Assembly: GCF_026626705.1 (NCBI RefSeq)
Contig: NZ_JAPNKC010000001.1
Span: 10,378,001 to 10,442,000 of the forward strand
Direction of reading: 5' to 3'
Source of the DNA: Pyxidicoccus sp. MSG2
GTDB lineage: Bacteria; Myxococcota; Myxococcia; Myxococcales; Myxococcaceae
DNA: 64,000 nt
A program made the position numbers and the translations under genes. Below the pieces are notes generated by a model. The model was not told the DNA's origin. It saw only the letters and a list, made by a program, of their open reading frames with translations, and did not search any database. Shown here piece by piece: positions 27,885 through 37,413 of the stretch (position 1 is its first letter; each line of letters begins with the position of its first letter).

Positions 27885-28645
27885 TTCGCCACGACTTCAC
27901 CGGACGCGTCGCACTCATCATCGGAGGCACCTCGGGCCTCGGCCTCGCCTCGGCGCGAGCCTTTGCCCGGGCGGGCGCCAGCGTCGCGCTCGCCGCCCGG
28001 GGCGAAGAGAAGGGACGCGAAGCCCGCGCGGCCCTGGAAGCCGAGGGCGCACGCGTCATCTTCCTCCCCACCGACGTGCGCGAAGGAGCCTCCGTGGCGC
28101 GGGCCGTGGAGGGCACCGTGATGCACTTCGGCCGGCTCGACTTCGCGGTCAACAGCGCGGGGCAGGGCGGTGACATGGCCCCGCTGGAGAGCACGAACCA
28201 GGACGTCTGGGACGACGTCATGGCCTGCAACGCCCGGGGAGTGTGGCTGGCCATGCGCCACGAAATCCCGGCGATGCTTGCCACCGGCGGAGGCGCCATC
28301 GTCAACATCAGCTCCATCTACGGCCTCGCCGGACGGGCCGCGCACCACGCCTACGTCGCCTCGAAGCATGCGGTGGTCGGCATGACGAAGTCCGTGGCGC
28401 TCGAATACGCGACGCGTGGCATCCGCGTGAATGCCCTCTGCGCCGGGGCCACCCGGACGCCCGCCATGCGCCAGGCGGAGACGTACGTGCCCGACCTCGT
28501 CCGGGCGCTCGTCGACGAGCACCCGATGGGGCGGATGGCCACCGAAGACGAGATGGCCAGCGCCGTGCTCTGGCTGTGCTCGGACGGCGCGGGCTTCGTC
28601 ACCGGCGTGCCGCTGCCCGTCGACGGCGGCTTCCTCGCCGCATAG
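27881..28645 (+). CDS. Short-chain dehydrogenase/reductase (SDR)
   Basis: A 254-residue classical SDR. ALIIGGTSGLGLASARAFA is the TGxxxGxG cofactor motif (with GGT), NSAG is the NNAG-like motif, SS of VNISSIYG holds the catalytic Ser, and YVASKHAV is the YxxxK catalytic pair. The acid after beta-2 is absent (AARGEEKGRE), favouring NADP(H). It probably oxidises or reduces a small alcohol/ketone. Controlled together with the upstream TetR gene through a 4-base overlap. Confidence 0.92.
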   Translation: MIRHDFTGRVALIIGGTSGLGLASARAFARAGASVALAARGEEKGREARAALEAEGARVIFLPTDVREGASVARAVEGTVMHFGRLDFAVNSAGQGGDMAPLESTNQDVWDDVMACNARGVWLAMRHEIPAMLATGGGAIVNISSIYGLAGRAAHHAYVASKHAVVGMTKSVALEYATRGIRVNALCAGATRTPAMRQAETYVPDLVRALVDEHPMGRMATEDEMASAVLWLCSDGAGFVTGVPLPVDGGFLAA

Positions 28646-28663
28646 CCGGCCTGGCCAACCGGC

Positions 28664-29488
28664 TCAGCGGCGCATCCGCTCGCGCAGGCACTCCGCCAGC
28701 TCTTCCCGGAGCGCTTCCGGGAAGCCGGACAGGCCCGGCGTGTCGTTGCACTCGAGCAGGACGAAGTCGCCCCCCTGGGTCTCCAGGAAGTCGAGCGCCA
28801 CGATGTCCGCGCCCAGGTGCTCCCGGGCGCGCCGCGTGTACGCCACCAGCGCCTCCGGCGGGTCGATGACCTGGTGCTTGCGCGTCTGTACGTTGGCCTT
28901 CCACCCCGCGCCCGCGCGCGCCATGGCCCAGAAGCGGTCCCGAATCGCCAGGCAGCGCACGTCGCGCCGGTAGTCGATGTACGGCTCGACGGCGGCATAG
29001 TCGTTGGCTGCGAAGAGCAGGTCGGCCACCTCGAACCACTCGTCCTCGGTGCGGACCAGCGCCTTGCCGTAACCGCCGTGGTGGTTGCCCACCTTGACGA
29101 CGAAGGGCGCGGGGCGTGCGATGCGGCGGACCATGTCGTCGCCCAGCGCCACGTCGAAGTGGATGACGGGCAGCCCCGCTTCGCGCAGCTCGGCGAGCAT
29201 GGACAGGCGGTCCTGGCAGCGGGCCAGCGTCGACGCCGGGTTGACGCAGGGCACGCCGCTGAGGCGCAGCACGTCCAGCACCGTCCGGTGGCGAGGGTCC
29301 GGGCGAATCGCCCCCACGCGCCAGAAGACGCCGTCGATCCGCGTGCCCGCCTCGCGGCTGATGCACCACAGCTCGCCGTCGCGCAGCACCCACGACGCGT
29401 CCTGAAGCCGTTGCGAGACGACCTCACAGTCCGGGAAGTAGCTCTGCCAGTACTGCTCGCCATTGATGACCGCGATGGTGGGGCGCAT
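28664..29488 (-). CDS. ATP-grasp (RimK-like) ligase
   Basis: A 274-residue ATP-grasp-fold protein. Residues 1-90 form the pre-ATP-grasp domain. FVVKVGNHHGGYGKALV (about 128-144) is the ATP-binding Lys and glycine-rich loop. VEPYIDYRRDVRCL and FVLLECNDTPGLSGF (E...N metal ligands) complete the site. Relatives join an amino acid to a peptide, protein or small acid using ATP; the microviridin-type RiPP ligases are one subgroup. No precursor peptide is visible nearby, so function is open. Convergent with the SDR gene, 18 bases apart. Confidence 0.85.
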   Translation of the reverse strand: MRPTIAVINGEQYWQSYFPDCEVVSQRLQDASWVLRDGELWCISREAGTRIDGVFWRVGAIRPDPRHRTVLDVLRLSGVPCVNPASTLARCQDRLSMLAELREAGLPVIHFDVALGDDMVRRIARPAPFVVKVGNHHGGYGKALVRTEDEWFEVADLLFAANDYAAVEPYIDYRRDVRCLAIRDRFWAMARAGAGWKANVQTRKHQVIDPPEALVAYTRRAREHLGADIVALDFLETQGGDFVLLECNDTPGLSGFPEALREELAECLRERMRR

Positions 29489-29903
29489 ATGAAGTGGAAG
29501 CTTGAAGCAGGGGAGCGCCCGGAGCCACGACGGCCCCGGGGATGAGGCGAGTGAGCGACGAAGTCAGCCCGTGATTCCTGAGCCGGTGTCCGAAGGTGGA
29601 GACCTTCCGCAGCTTCGCGGGGAATCCCGGGCATTCCCAGCGCCGTGGACCGGAGGGCGCGGGCGGACGCCTGAGGCCCTGCCTGCACTGCCGACACTTC
29701 CGTGTGGACAGCCCGTGGCGTCGGGCACATGACATCTCTTTTCATTCCGCTCCGAGGAGTACGCGGCCTGACGCCCACCTGAGGGGCAGCTCTGGCCGGG
29801 AGTGGTTACCGATATGCCCTCGAGTGGGTGAGCGCGTGTAGGCCCGGTCCCCTCCGGGTCAGGGCACCGGAGTCAGCGCAGTCACAGGAGGAGTCCGAGA
29901 GCG
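29489..29903. other. Divergent intergenic region, no gene
   Basis: 415 bases between the ATP-grasp gene and the hybrid kinase gene. No coding pattern or strong repeat was found. AGGAGG at about 29886-29891 is the likely ribosome-binding site of the kinase. Confidence 0.4.
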
Positions 29904-32900
29904 ATGGCCGAGCAATCCAGGCGCGACAATCTCCAGTCCAAGGACGTGGCGACCCGCCCCGCTCGGGAGGCGTGGCTGGATGCCCTGGGCGGCCCCAGCG
30001 AGCTGCGCGAGCTCATCCGCGCTCGGGACTGGGGGGCGACGCCGGTGGGGCCTCCGGAGACGTGGCCGCACGGCCTCAAGGTGCTCGTCAAGACGATGCT
30101 GGCCTCGCGCTTCCCCATGATTCTCACGTGGGGCTCACAGCTCACCCAGTTCTACAACGACGGCTACTCGCGGCTCATCGGCGACAAGCACCCGGCGGCG
30201 CTCGGCATCGACATCCGCGTCACGCTGGCGGAGTCCTGGCACATCCTGGGTCCCGTCATCCGGCAGGTGATGGAGACGGGCGTCGCCAGCTGGCTGCCGG
30301 CGCTGCTGCTCCTGCTGGAGCGCTCGGGCTACCGCGAGGAGTCCTACTTCGACGTGTCGCATGCCCCCGCGGAGGACGACTCGGGCGCGGTGGTGGGCAT
30401 GCTCGCGGTGTGCACGGAAGTCACGCAGCAGGTCATCGCCGAGCGGCGCCTGCGGCTGCTCAGGGACCTTGCCGCGCGGACGGGTGAGATTCGCGGCCTC
30501 GAGCGGACGTGCGCGGACGTGGCGACGGCCATCGCCGGACATCCGCTGGAGGTGCCCTTCGCGCTGCTCTACCTGCGCTCGGCGGACGGCTCGCGGCTCC
30601 ACCTCCACGGCGCCTTCGGGCTTCCGGAAGGTGGTGACGCCAGTCCCGCCACCGTGGACCTCTCGGCGGAAGGCCGTGCGCCCTGGCCGCTCGCCAGGGC
30701 CGCCGCGGGCGAGACGGTACGGGTGGAGGACGTGGAGCGCCGGGTCACTGTCACGGGTGGCCCCTGGGGGGACGCGGTGCGCTCGGCGCTGGTGCTTCCG
30801 CTGGCCTCGGAAGGGCAGGGGGCGCCGTTGGGTGTCCTCGTGGCGGGGGCGAGCCCCAACCGCGCGCTCGACGAGGACTACCGCGCGTATTTCGAGCTGG
30901 TGGCGGGGCAGGTCTCGGTGGCGCTGCGCAACGCGCGGGCCTACGAGGAGGAGCGCAAGCGCGCCGAGGCGCTGGCGGAGCTGGACCGGGTGAAGACGGC
31001 GTTCTTCAGCAACGTCTCGCACGAGTTCCGCACGCCGCTCACGCTGATGCTCGGGCCCGTGGAGGAGCTGCTCGCGTCGCGGCGCCTGGGCGAGACGGAG
31101 CGCCGGGAGCTGGAGCTGGTGCACCGCAATGCCCTGCGGCTGCTCCGGCTGGTCAACACGCTGCTGGACTTCTCGCGCCTGGAGGCGGGCCGCCTGGAGG
31201 CGAGCTTCGAGCCCGTGGACCTGGCGACGCTCACCGCGGACCTGGCGAGCGGCTTCCGCTCCGCGGTGGAGCGCGCGGGGCTGGTGCTGACGGTGGACTG
31301 CCCGCCCCTGGCAGGCCCCGTCCATGTGGACCGGGAGCTCTGGGAGAAGGTCGTCCTCAACCTGCTGTCCAACGCGCTGAAGTTCACCTTCGAGGGCGGC
31401 ATCACCGTGCGCCTGCGCGAGGAGGGCGGGCAGGTGCTGCTGACGGTGGAGGACACGGGCACCGGCATTCCCGCCGCGGACCTGCCGCGCCTGTTCGAGC
31501 GCTTCTTCCGCGTGAAGGGCGCGCGCAGCCGCTCCCACGAGGGCAGCGGAATCGGCCTGTCGTTGGTGCGTGAGCTGGCCCGGCTGCACGGAGGCGACGT
31601 CCGCGTGGACAGCCGCGAGGGGCAGGGCACCACCTTCACGGTGGCGCTGCCGCTGGGGCGCGCCCACCTCCCCGCCGAGCGCGTCCACGGCGCACGCGCC
31701 CAGGCGTCGACGGCCACTGGCGCGGGGGCCTACGTGGAGGAGGCCCTGCGCTGGCTCCCGGACCGGGGCGAAGGCGGGGCCTCGCGCGCGGAGCCACGCA
31801 CCGAGGACACTTCCGGCGAAGGGCGGCGCGGGCGCGTGCTGGCGGTGGACGACAACGCGGACATGCGCGTGTACCTCGCGCGCGTGCTCGGCACGGTGTT
31901 CGACGTCGTCACCGCGGAGGACGGCGAGGCGGCGCTGAAGGCCATGGCCCGGCAGGGGCCCTTCGACCTGGTGCTGACGGACGTGATGATGCCCCGGCTG
32001 GGCGGCTTCGGACTGCTCAAGGCGCTGCGCGAGGAGCCGCGCACGCGCTCGCTCCCGGTCATCATGTTGTCCGCGCGCGCCGGCGAGGAGGCGAGCGTGG
32101 AGGGGCTGGAGGCGGGCGCGGACGACTACCTCGTCAAGCCCTTCTCCGCACGCGAGCTGGTGGCGCGCACACGCTCGGCGCTGGAGTTGGCGCGGATGCG
32201 TGGCGAAGTCACCCGGCGCGAGGTGACGGAGTCTCACCTGCGCGAGGCCGTCCGGGCGCGCGATGACTTCCTCTCGGTGGCCAGCCACGAGCTGAAGACG
32301 CCGCTCACCGCCTTCCGGCTGCAACTGGAGCTCATCGAGCGCAACCTGAGCCCGGAGGCGCGCACGCACGTGGGGGACCGCATCCTCTCCGCGGGGCGGC
32401 AGGTGAGCCGGCTGTCGGCGCTGGTGGAGAACCTGCTGGACGTGTCGCAAATCACGTCGGGACGGCTGTCGCTCTCCCATGATGATGGAGACTTGAGCGC
32501 GCTGGTGGCGGACGCGGTGGCGCGGCTGCGCGACGAGGTGGAGGCCGCGGGCTCCGCGCTCACGCTTCACCTGGAGGCGCCGCTGACGGGCCGCTTCGAC
32601 CGGCTGCGCATGGACCAGGTGGTGACGAACCTCCTGCAGAACGCCATCAAGTACGGCGCGGGTACGCCCATCGAGGTGCGCGTGGAGCGCGACGGCGCAC
32701 TGGCGCGCATCACCGTGAAGGACGGCGGCATCGGTATCGCCATGGAGGACACGGAGCGCATCTTCGGGCGCTTCGAGCGGGCGGTGTCCGCGCGCAAGTA
32801 TGGCGGCTTCGGCCTGGGACTGTGGATTGCCCGGCAGGTGGTGGTGGCCCACGGCGGCACCGTCTCGGTGGTGAGCGCGCCGGGCCGGGGCGCCACCTTC

Positions 32901-32969
32901 ATCGTGGAGCTGCCACTGCTCGCGGACCGCGGGCCGCGCACCTCCGAGGAGGAGCGAGACGCCTCGTGA
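29904..32969 (+). CDS. Hybrid sensor kinase with two histidine kinase modules around a receiver
   Basis: A 1021-residue protein. Residues 1-180 are PAS-like (WGSQLTQFYNDGYSRLIG) and about 190-350 are a GAF domain. The first kinase module has NVSHEFRTPLTLM near 370 and an HATPase with NLLSNALKF and GSGIGLSLV. A CheY-like receiver starts near 643 (LAVDDNADMRVYL) with phospho-acceptor DVMMP and a KPF Lys. A second complete kinase module follows, with VASHELKTPLTAF near 790, NLLQNAIKYG, and FGLGLWIA. There are no transmembrane helices, so sensing is cytosolic. The HK-REC-HK order allows an internal phosphorelay whose final output lies elsewhere. No response regulator gene is adjacent. Confidence 0.93.
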   Translation: MAEQSRRDNLQSKDVATRPAREAWLDALGGPSELRELIRARDWGATPVGPPETWPHGLKVLVKTMLASRFPMILTWGSQLTQFYNDGYSRLIGDKHPAALGIDIRVTLAESWHILGPVIRQVMETGVASWLPALLLLLERSGYREESYFDVSHAPAEDDSGAVVGMLAVCTEVTQQVIAERRLRLLRDLAARTGEIRGLERTCADVATAIAGHPLEVPFALLYLRSADGSRLHLHGAFGLPEGGDASPATVDLSAEGRAPWPLARAAAGETVRVEDVERRVTVTGGPWGDAVRSALVLPLASEGQGAPLGVLVAGASPNRALDEDYRAYFELVAGQVSVALRNARAYEEERKRAEALAELDRVKTAFFSNVSHEFRTPLTLMLGPVEELLASRRLGETERRELELVHRNALRLLRLVNTLLDFSRLEAGRLEASFEPVDLATLTADLASGFRSAVERAGLVLTVDCPPLAGPVHVDRELWEKVVLNLLSNALKFTFEGGITVRLREEGGQVLLTVEDTGTGIPAADLPRLFERFFRVKGARSRSHEGSGIGLSLVRELARLHGGDVRVDSREGQGTTFTVALPLGRAHLPAERVHGARAQASTATGAGAYVEEALRWLPDRGEGGASRAEPRTEDTSGEGRRGRVLAVDDNADMRVYLARVLGTVFDVVTAEDGEAALKAMARQGPFDLVLTDVMMPRLGGFGLLKALREEPRTRSLPVIMLSARAGEEASVEGLEAGADDYLVKPFSARELVARTRSALELARMRGEVTRREVTESHLREAVRARDDFLSVASHELKTPLTAFRLQLELIERNLSPEARTHVGDRILSAGRQVSRLSALVENLLDVSQITSGRLSLSHDDGDLSALVADAVARLRDEVEAAGSALTLHLEAPLTGRFDRLRMDQVVTNLLQNAIKYGAGTPIEVRVERDGALARITVKDGGIGIAMEDTERIFGRFERAVSARKYGGFGLGLWIARQVVVAHGGTVSVVSAPGRGATFIVELPLLADRGPRTSEEERDAS

Positions 32970-33122
32970 GCACCGGATGTCCGTGAAGGCCGGCGTCACG
33001 CGGTGTGAAGCGCCATCGGGTCGTCAATCACCATCGTGCTATCAAGTGGCGGGGTGTTGGATTCTTCCTAGGATGAGGCCACCCGCAACGGCCTCAAACC
33101 CCTCTTCTTCGAGTCTTCATCC

Positions 33123-33662
33123 ATGCCCGCTGTAACCACCTGGAACATCGACCCCGCGCACTCCTCCCTCCTGTTCGTGGCCCGCCACATGGTGGTGGCG
33201 CGGGTGCATGGCCGCTTCGAGCGCATCACCGGCACGCTGAAGGTGGACCCCGAGCAGCCCGTGCAGGGTGAGGTGGAGGTGAGCGCGGACACGGCCAGCA
33301 TCTACACGGGCTCGGTGGACCGGGACACGCACCTGCGCTCGGCGGACTTCCTGGACGCGGAGAACGCGCCGAAGCTCACCTTCCGGAGCACGAAGGTGGA
33401 GCCGACCGGCGGCTCCGGCTTCCGGCTGTTGGGGGATTTGACCATCCGCAACGTGAGCCATCCCGTGGTGTTCGAGGCGCGCCACACCGCCACGTCCAAG
33501 GACCCGTGGGGCAACACGCGGCTCATCTACACCGCGCGCGCCACCATCAACCGCGCGGACTACGGCATCCGCTGGAACAAGACGCTCGACAACGGCGGCT
33601 GGCTCGTGGGCGAGAAGGTGGACATCGAGCTGGACATCCAGGCCGTGCCCGCCACGGCCTGA
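33123..33662 (+). CDS. YceI family lipocalin-like protein
   Basis: A 179-residue YceI-family protein. These are eight-stranded barrels that bind polyisoprenoid-type lipids. The hallmark opening is present (WNIDPAHSSLLFVARHM), followed by the long strands VEVSADTASIYTG and LRSADFLDAENAPKLTF. No signal peptide is seen, so unlike Escherichia coli YceI it appears to be cytosolic. Start at the ATG at 33123; the ribosome-binding site is weak. Role in stress or isoprenoid handling is inferred from the family only. Confidence 0.9.
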   Translation: MPAVTTWNIDPAHSSLLFVARHMVVARVHGRFERITGTLKVDPEQPVQGEVEVSADTASIYTGSVDRDTHLRSADFLDAENAPKLTFRSTKVEPTGGSGFRLLGDLTIRNVSHPVVFEARHTATSKDPWGNTRLIYTARATINRADYGIRWNKTLDNGGWLVGEKVDIELDIQAVPATA

Positions 33663-33681
33663 GCGCCGTGGCCCCCGAGCG

Positions 33682-34674
33682 TCAGGGGCCCGTCAGGAAG
33701 TCCGCGTACACCGCGGCATGGTCCGAGCCGCCGTAGCCGCCCCGGGCCTCGCGCGCGGCCTTGAACGAGCCGGCCACGTACGCGCCCCCGCCGCGGGCGA
33801 GGTAGAGGTGGTCGATGGCCTGGTGGTCTCCGGAGTACACGTACGTCCACGTCTCGCTGTCCGGGCGGTCGCTGGAGACGCGGAGCAACTCCCCGTCCTC
33901 CTCCAGCGCGTCGAGCGGCGGCGAGCCGGGCACGTCATTGAGGTCGCCGCCCAGCACCACGAGTGCGTCGGGGAACTCGCGCGCCGTGTCGACGATGATG
34001 TCGTGAGCAGCCTCCGCCTCGGCGAGCCGGCGCACGGGGTCGTCGCTCACCTTCGAGCGGAAGTGCGCGGCGAAGACAATCGTCCGCCCGCCCGGCGTGT
34101 CCAGGTGCACCTCCAGCAACTCGCGCGCGAAGCGCGTCGTCCCGCCGCCCGGAAGGGGGAGGTCCTGCTCCCGGTGTCCGCGCGTCAGGAGGATGGGCCA
34201 GGCGGAGAGGACGGCCACGTCCACGGAGGCCGGGGTGTAGATCTCACCCAGCACCGCATGACTGAATCTGGGGAGCCGCGTCTTGAGCGCGTCCAGCGAG
34301 GCCTGCGTCTCCACTTCGCCGAGCAGCACCACGTCCGCGTCGAGCCGGGAGATGCCCTGCGCGAGCCGGTCGGCCTGGGAGCCGAAGGCGTCGGGAGTGG
34401 GGAGGGCCTCGTAGTCGCCGGCGTTGCACGCGCCCGAGTCGCACACCGTGTCGAAGAGGCGGTGCACGTTGAAGGCGGCGATGCGCAGGTGGTCCTCCTC
34501 GACCACGGGCGCCCCGCAGTCCGAGGTGGGGCAGACGTCGTCCGTCCGGGGAGGCTCCCGTCCCTGGCAGCCCGTCAGGGAGAGGACGAGTCCCAGCAGC
34601 GTGGCCGCGCGGTGGAGGGTGGGGCGGAGGGGGCGGCCCGGCGCGAGCGGCTCGCCAGCAAGGAGGAGGGACAT
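33682..34674 (-). CDS. Endonuclease/exonuclease/phosphatase family lipoprotein
   Basis: A 330-residue exported protein. A basic N-terminus and a hydrophobic stretch end in LSLTGC, a lipobox, so it is probably a surface or periplasmic lipoprotein. The EEP catalytic pattern follows: IAAFNVHRLFD, VVLLGEVET (Mg ligand Glu), GGDLNDVPGSPPL (Asp/Asn) and GGSDHAAVYADF (SDH). Family members are Mg-dependent phosphodiesterases acting on nucleic acids or phospholipids; an extracellular nuclease would suit a predator. The frame is open upstream, but the lipoprotein signal fixes the start at 34674. Confidence 0.88.
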   Translation of the reverse strand: MSLLLAGEPLAPGRPLRPTLHRAATLLGLVLSLTGCQGREPPRTDDVCPTSDCGAPVVEEDHLRIAAFNVHRLFDTVCDSGACNAGDYEALPTPDAFGSQADRLAQGISRLDADVVLLGEVETQASLDALKTRLPRFSHAVLGEIYTPASVDVAVLSAWPILLTRGHREQDLPLPGGGTTRFARELLEVHLDTPGGRTIVFAAHFRSKVSDDPVRRLAEAEAAHDIIVDTAREFPDALVVLGGDLNDVPGSPPLDALEEDGELLRVSSDRPDSETWTYVYSGDHQAIDHLYLARGGGAYVAGSFKAAREARGGYGGSDHAAVYADFLTGP

Positions 34675-34927
34675 GGGGGCGGGAAGCCTAGCATCGCGGC
34701 CGCGTGGCGCCCGACACCGCCATGCCCGGCACTTCGCGGAGACGTTAGGTTCAATGGAGGGCGTCCACCCGGGGGCGCGTTGCGCTCGGGGGAGCGTTGC
34801 GGCATGACGGATGGCCGGCCGTCCGGAGGCTGCCTGCAAGGTGGGCTTCCAGGCATCAGGTAAGGGGCGCGGGGCCGGGGAGTCCTTCGCGAGGCGCGAC
34901 GCGGGTCATCGCCACAAGGGAGTGTGT

Positions 34928-35086
34928 GTGGACATGCTGGTGGAAATCCTCATCGGTGCGGCGGTGATGACCCTCGTCACGGTGCTCTTCACGGGGCCGG
35001 GCATGTGGAGCTCCTCGTGGGGCTTCAAGAAGCGCGAGGGCCAGAACCCTCCGCCGCCGGGTTCATCCGACGACGCGAAGCCGTGA
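34928..35086 (+). CDS. Small single-pass membrane protein
   Basis: A 52-residue ORF starting at GTG (34928), with AAGGGAG at an ideal distance upstream; an ATG two codons later is the alternative. One transmembrane helix (LVEILIGAAVMTLVTVLF) is followed by GPGMWSSSWGFKKREGQ and a Pro/Asp tail. No family recognised. Good ribosome-binding site and clear helix argue that it is real. It lies about 210 bases upstream of the ABC exporter on the same strand. Confidence 0.55.
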   Translation: MDMLVEILIGAAVMTLVTVLFTGPGMWSSSWGFKKREGQNPPPPGSSDDAKP

Positions 35087-35295
35087 TGACGCAGCCAGCC
35101 GGGTGACTCCGGGAGGCGGGCGGGAAGCCGGGCCTCCGCTGCCCAGGCGACCTGTTGTCGGGCCCGGGGCCGTTGTCGCCGGTGACGGGAGCCGGGGATT
35201 CGTCCAGGGCTTGAGGGGCGGCGTGGTCGCTCGTATGGTGGCGGCCCCTCGATCTCCACCTGGACCTGGCTCCGGGTCCTCTCGGTGCCTCTGGA

Positions 35296-36948
35296 ATGAA
35301 GGTCATCTCCCTGCTGATGCGGGCCTCGCGCGGGCTCTTCCTGCTCGCGATTGTGCTCGGTGTCACCTCTGGCGCGAGCAGCGCGCGCCTCATCGCCCTC
35401 ATCAATCAGGTGCTCACCGGGGAGGGCCCGCTGCAGCGGAGCACGGTGTTCACCTTCGTGGGCGTGGGGCTCCTGGCGATGGCGTCCCGGACCGCCACGC
35501 AGATGCTGCTCGTCCGGCTCAACAGCGGCACGCTGTACCAGCTGCGCATGCGGCTCAGCCGCCGCATCCTCTCCGCCCCGCTGCGCAACCTGGAGGTGGT
35601 AGGCAACCCCCGGCTGCTGTCCGCGCTCCAGGAGGACGCCATCACCGTCAGCCAGGGGCTGGTGCAACTGCCCACCCTGGTCATCGACGCGGCCACCATC
35701 ATCGGCTGCCTCGTCTACCTGGCGTACCTGTCCGGGTTCGTCTTCATGGGGATGGTGGCGGTGCTGGTGCTCGGGCTGACGATGTACATGCTGCTCCAGC
35801 GCCGTGCGCGCGCGCTGCTGTTCCGCGCGAGGCAGAAGGTGAACACGCTCTTCGCGCACTTCGGCGCCCTCACGGGCGGCATCAAGGAGCTGAAGCTCCA
35901 CCGCCGCCGGCGCGTGGCCTTCCTGGATGAGGCGCTGGAGCCCACCGCGGCGGACATCCGCAAGCTGTTCACCCGCAGCGCGGACTTCGGGGCGTACGGA
36001 CAGGCCTGGGGCTTCCTGCTGCTCTTCACGCTCATCGGCCTGTTGCTGTTCGCCTACCCTGCCTTTGCCGGCGTCGACCATAAGACGCTCGTCGGCTACA
36101 CGCTGGTGGTGCTGTACCTCCAGCAGCCGCTGGACAGCACGATGAACCTCGTCCACATGCTGCTGCGCGTGGGCGTGGCGGCGGGGAACATCGAGGAGCT
36201 GGGGCTGTCCATCACCCAGCAGGGGGCGGAGGAGGCCATCGCCGAAGTCGAGGAGCCGCGCACCTTCCAGCGCCTGGAGCTGGTGGGCGTCACGCACGCC
36301 TACCACCGGGAGAACGAGGACACGCGCTTCACGCTGGGCCCGATTTCGCTGTCGCTGGTGCCCGGCGAGTGCGTCTTCCTGGTGGGCGGCAACGGCAGCG
36401 GGAAGACGACGCTGGCCAAGCTGCTCACCGGCCTGTACCGCCCGGAGTCTGGCGAAATCCGCCTGGACGGGCAGGTCGTCGTCACCGACGCGGAGCGCAA
36501 CCGGTACCGGCAGCACTTCACGACGGTGTTCTCGGACTTCCACCTCTTCGGGCAGTTTCTCGGGCTCGGCTCGCCGGAGCTGATCGCGAGGGCGGGGGAG
36601 TTGCTGCGCCGGCTGCACCTGGACCGCAAGGTGAAGATCGAGAACGGCAAGCTCTCCACCACGGAGCTGTCCCAGGGGCAGCGCAAGCGACTGGCGCTGC
36701 TGACGGCCTACCTGGAGGACCGGCCCATCTACGTCTTCGACGAGTGGGCGGCGGACCAGGACCCGACGTTCAAGGACGTGTTCTACAAGGAGCTGCTGCC
36801 CGAGCTGAAGGCGGCGGGCAAGTCGCTGGTGGTCATCTCGCATGACGACCGGTACTTCGCGTTGGCGGACCGGGTGATCCGCCTGGAGTCCGGCCTCGTG
36901 GTGGACGCGCCTGTCGCCGCAGCGCTCAGGTCTGGAACAGCTGGATGA
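35296..36948 (+). CDS. Cyclic-peptide-type ABC exporter (fused permease and ATPase)
   Basis: A 550-residue half-transporter of the cyclic peptide export family (TIGR01194; PvdE/SyrD-like). Six transmembrane helices occupy about 1-310. The ATPase domain has GGNGSGKTTLAKL (Walker A, about 369), signature LSQGQRKRLALL (about 456), YVFDEWAADQDP (Walker B, with E as catalytic base) and VVISHDD (H-loop). Family members export siderophore or lipopeptide intermediates to the periplasm, usually beside NRPS genes. None is in this window, so the cargo is unknown. Its last 23 bases overlap the convergent VOC gene. Confidence 0.9.
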   Translation: MKVISLLMRASRGLFLLAIVLGVTSGASSARLIALINQVLTGEGPLQRSTVFTFVGVGLLAMASRTATQMLLVRLNSGTLYQLRMRLSRRILSAPLRNLEVVGNPRLLSALQEDAITVSQGLVQLPTLVIDAATIIGCLVYLAYLSGFVFMGMVAVLVLGLTMYMLLQRRARALLFRARQKVNTLFAHFGALTGGIKELKLHRRRRVAFLDEALEPTAADIRKLFTRSADFGAYGQAWGFLLLFTLIGLLLFAYPAFAGVDHKTLVGYTLVVLYLQQPLDSTMNLVHMLLRVGVAAGNIEELGLSITQQGAEEAIAEVEEPRTFQRLELVGVTHAYHRENEDTRFTLGPISLSLVPGECVFLVGGNGSGKTTLAKLLTGLYRPESGEIRLDGQVVVTDAERNRYRQHFTTVFSDFHLFGQFLGLGSPELIARAGELLRRLHLDRKVKIENGKLSTTELSQGQRKRLALLTAYLEDRPIYVFDEWAADQDPTFKDVFYKELLPELKAAGKSLVVISHDDRYFALADRVIRLESGLVVDAPVAAALRSGTAG

Positions 36949-37309
36949 GGTTGCCGCAGGTGTCCTCGAACACGGCGATGGTGACGGGGCCGGCCTGGGT
37001 GGGCTTGCTCCGGAACACCACGCCCCGCTGAGTCAGCTTCTCGTATTCCTTGTGGATGTCCGTGGACTGGAAGGCCGTCGCGGGGATGCCGTCGTCGAAG
37101 AGGGCCTTCTGGAAGACCTTCGCGGCGGGGTGGGCGTTGGGCTCGAGGACGAGCTGGAAGTCCGCCGAGCCCTCGGGGGAGACCACGGTCAGCCACCGGA
37201 ACTCCCCGATGGGGATGTCCACGTGTTTCACGAAGCCGAGGACCTCCGTGTAGAACTTCTCGGCCTTGGCCTGGTCATCCACCAGCACACTGCTCAGCGC
37301 GACCTTCAT
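36926..37309 (-). CDS. VOC family (glyoxalase/bleomycin-resistance fold) protein
   Basis: A 127-residue vicinal-oxygen-chelate fold protein. It begins MKVALSSVLVDDQAKAEKFY with the typical FYTEVLGF motif, and has DFQLVLEPN mid-way and VFEDTCGNLIQLFQ at the end, with a Glu/Gln metal-ligand region. The substrate is unknown; relatives detoxify or bind small molecules. Two ATGs lie in tandem at 37312 and 37309; GAGG is better spaced for the second. A palindrome 32 bases upstream suggests repression by an ArsR/MarR-type regulator encoded elsewhere. Confidence 0.88.
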   Translation of the reverse strand: MKVALSSVLVDDQAKAEKFYTEVLGFVKHVDIPIGEFRWLTVVSPEGSADFQLVLEPNAHPAAKVFQKALFDDGIPATAFQSTDIHKEYEKLTQRGVVFRSKPTQAGPVTIAVFEDTCGNLIQLFQT

Positions 37310-37340
37310 CATCACCTCGACGTGACTGCTTGGGAGAATG

Positions 37341-37358
37341 CTCAACCGATTGGTTGAG
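37341..37358. promoter_or_regulatory. Palindromic operator upstream of the VOC gene
   Basis: CTCAACCGATTGGTTGAG has perfect 7-base arms around GATT. The TCAACC/GGTTGA half-sites resemble sites of ArsR-family repressors that often control VOC and SRPBCC-type genes. No such regulator is adjacent. Confidence 0.5.
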
Positions 37359-37413
37359 GATAGGGCCGGGGCGCAGGAGGGTCAACCCTTCGGTCTCCAT
37401 GCACGGCGCGGCG

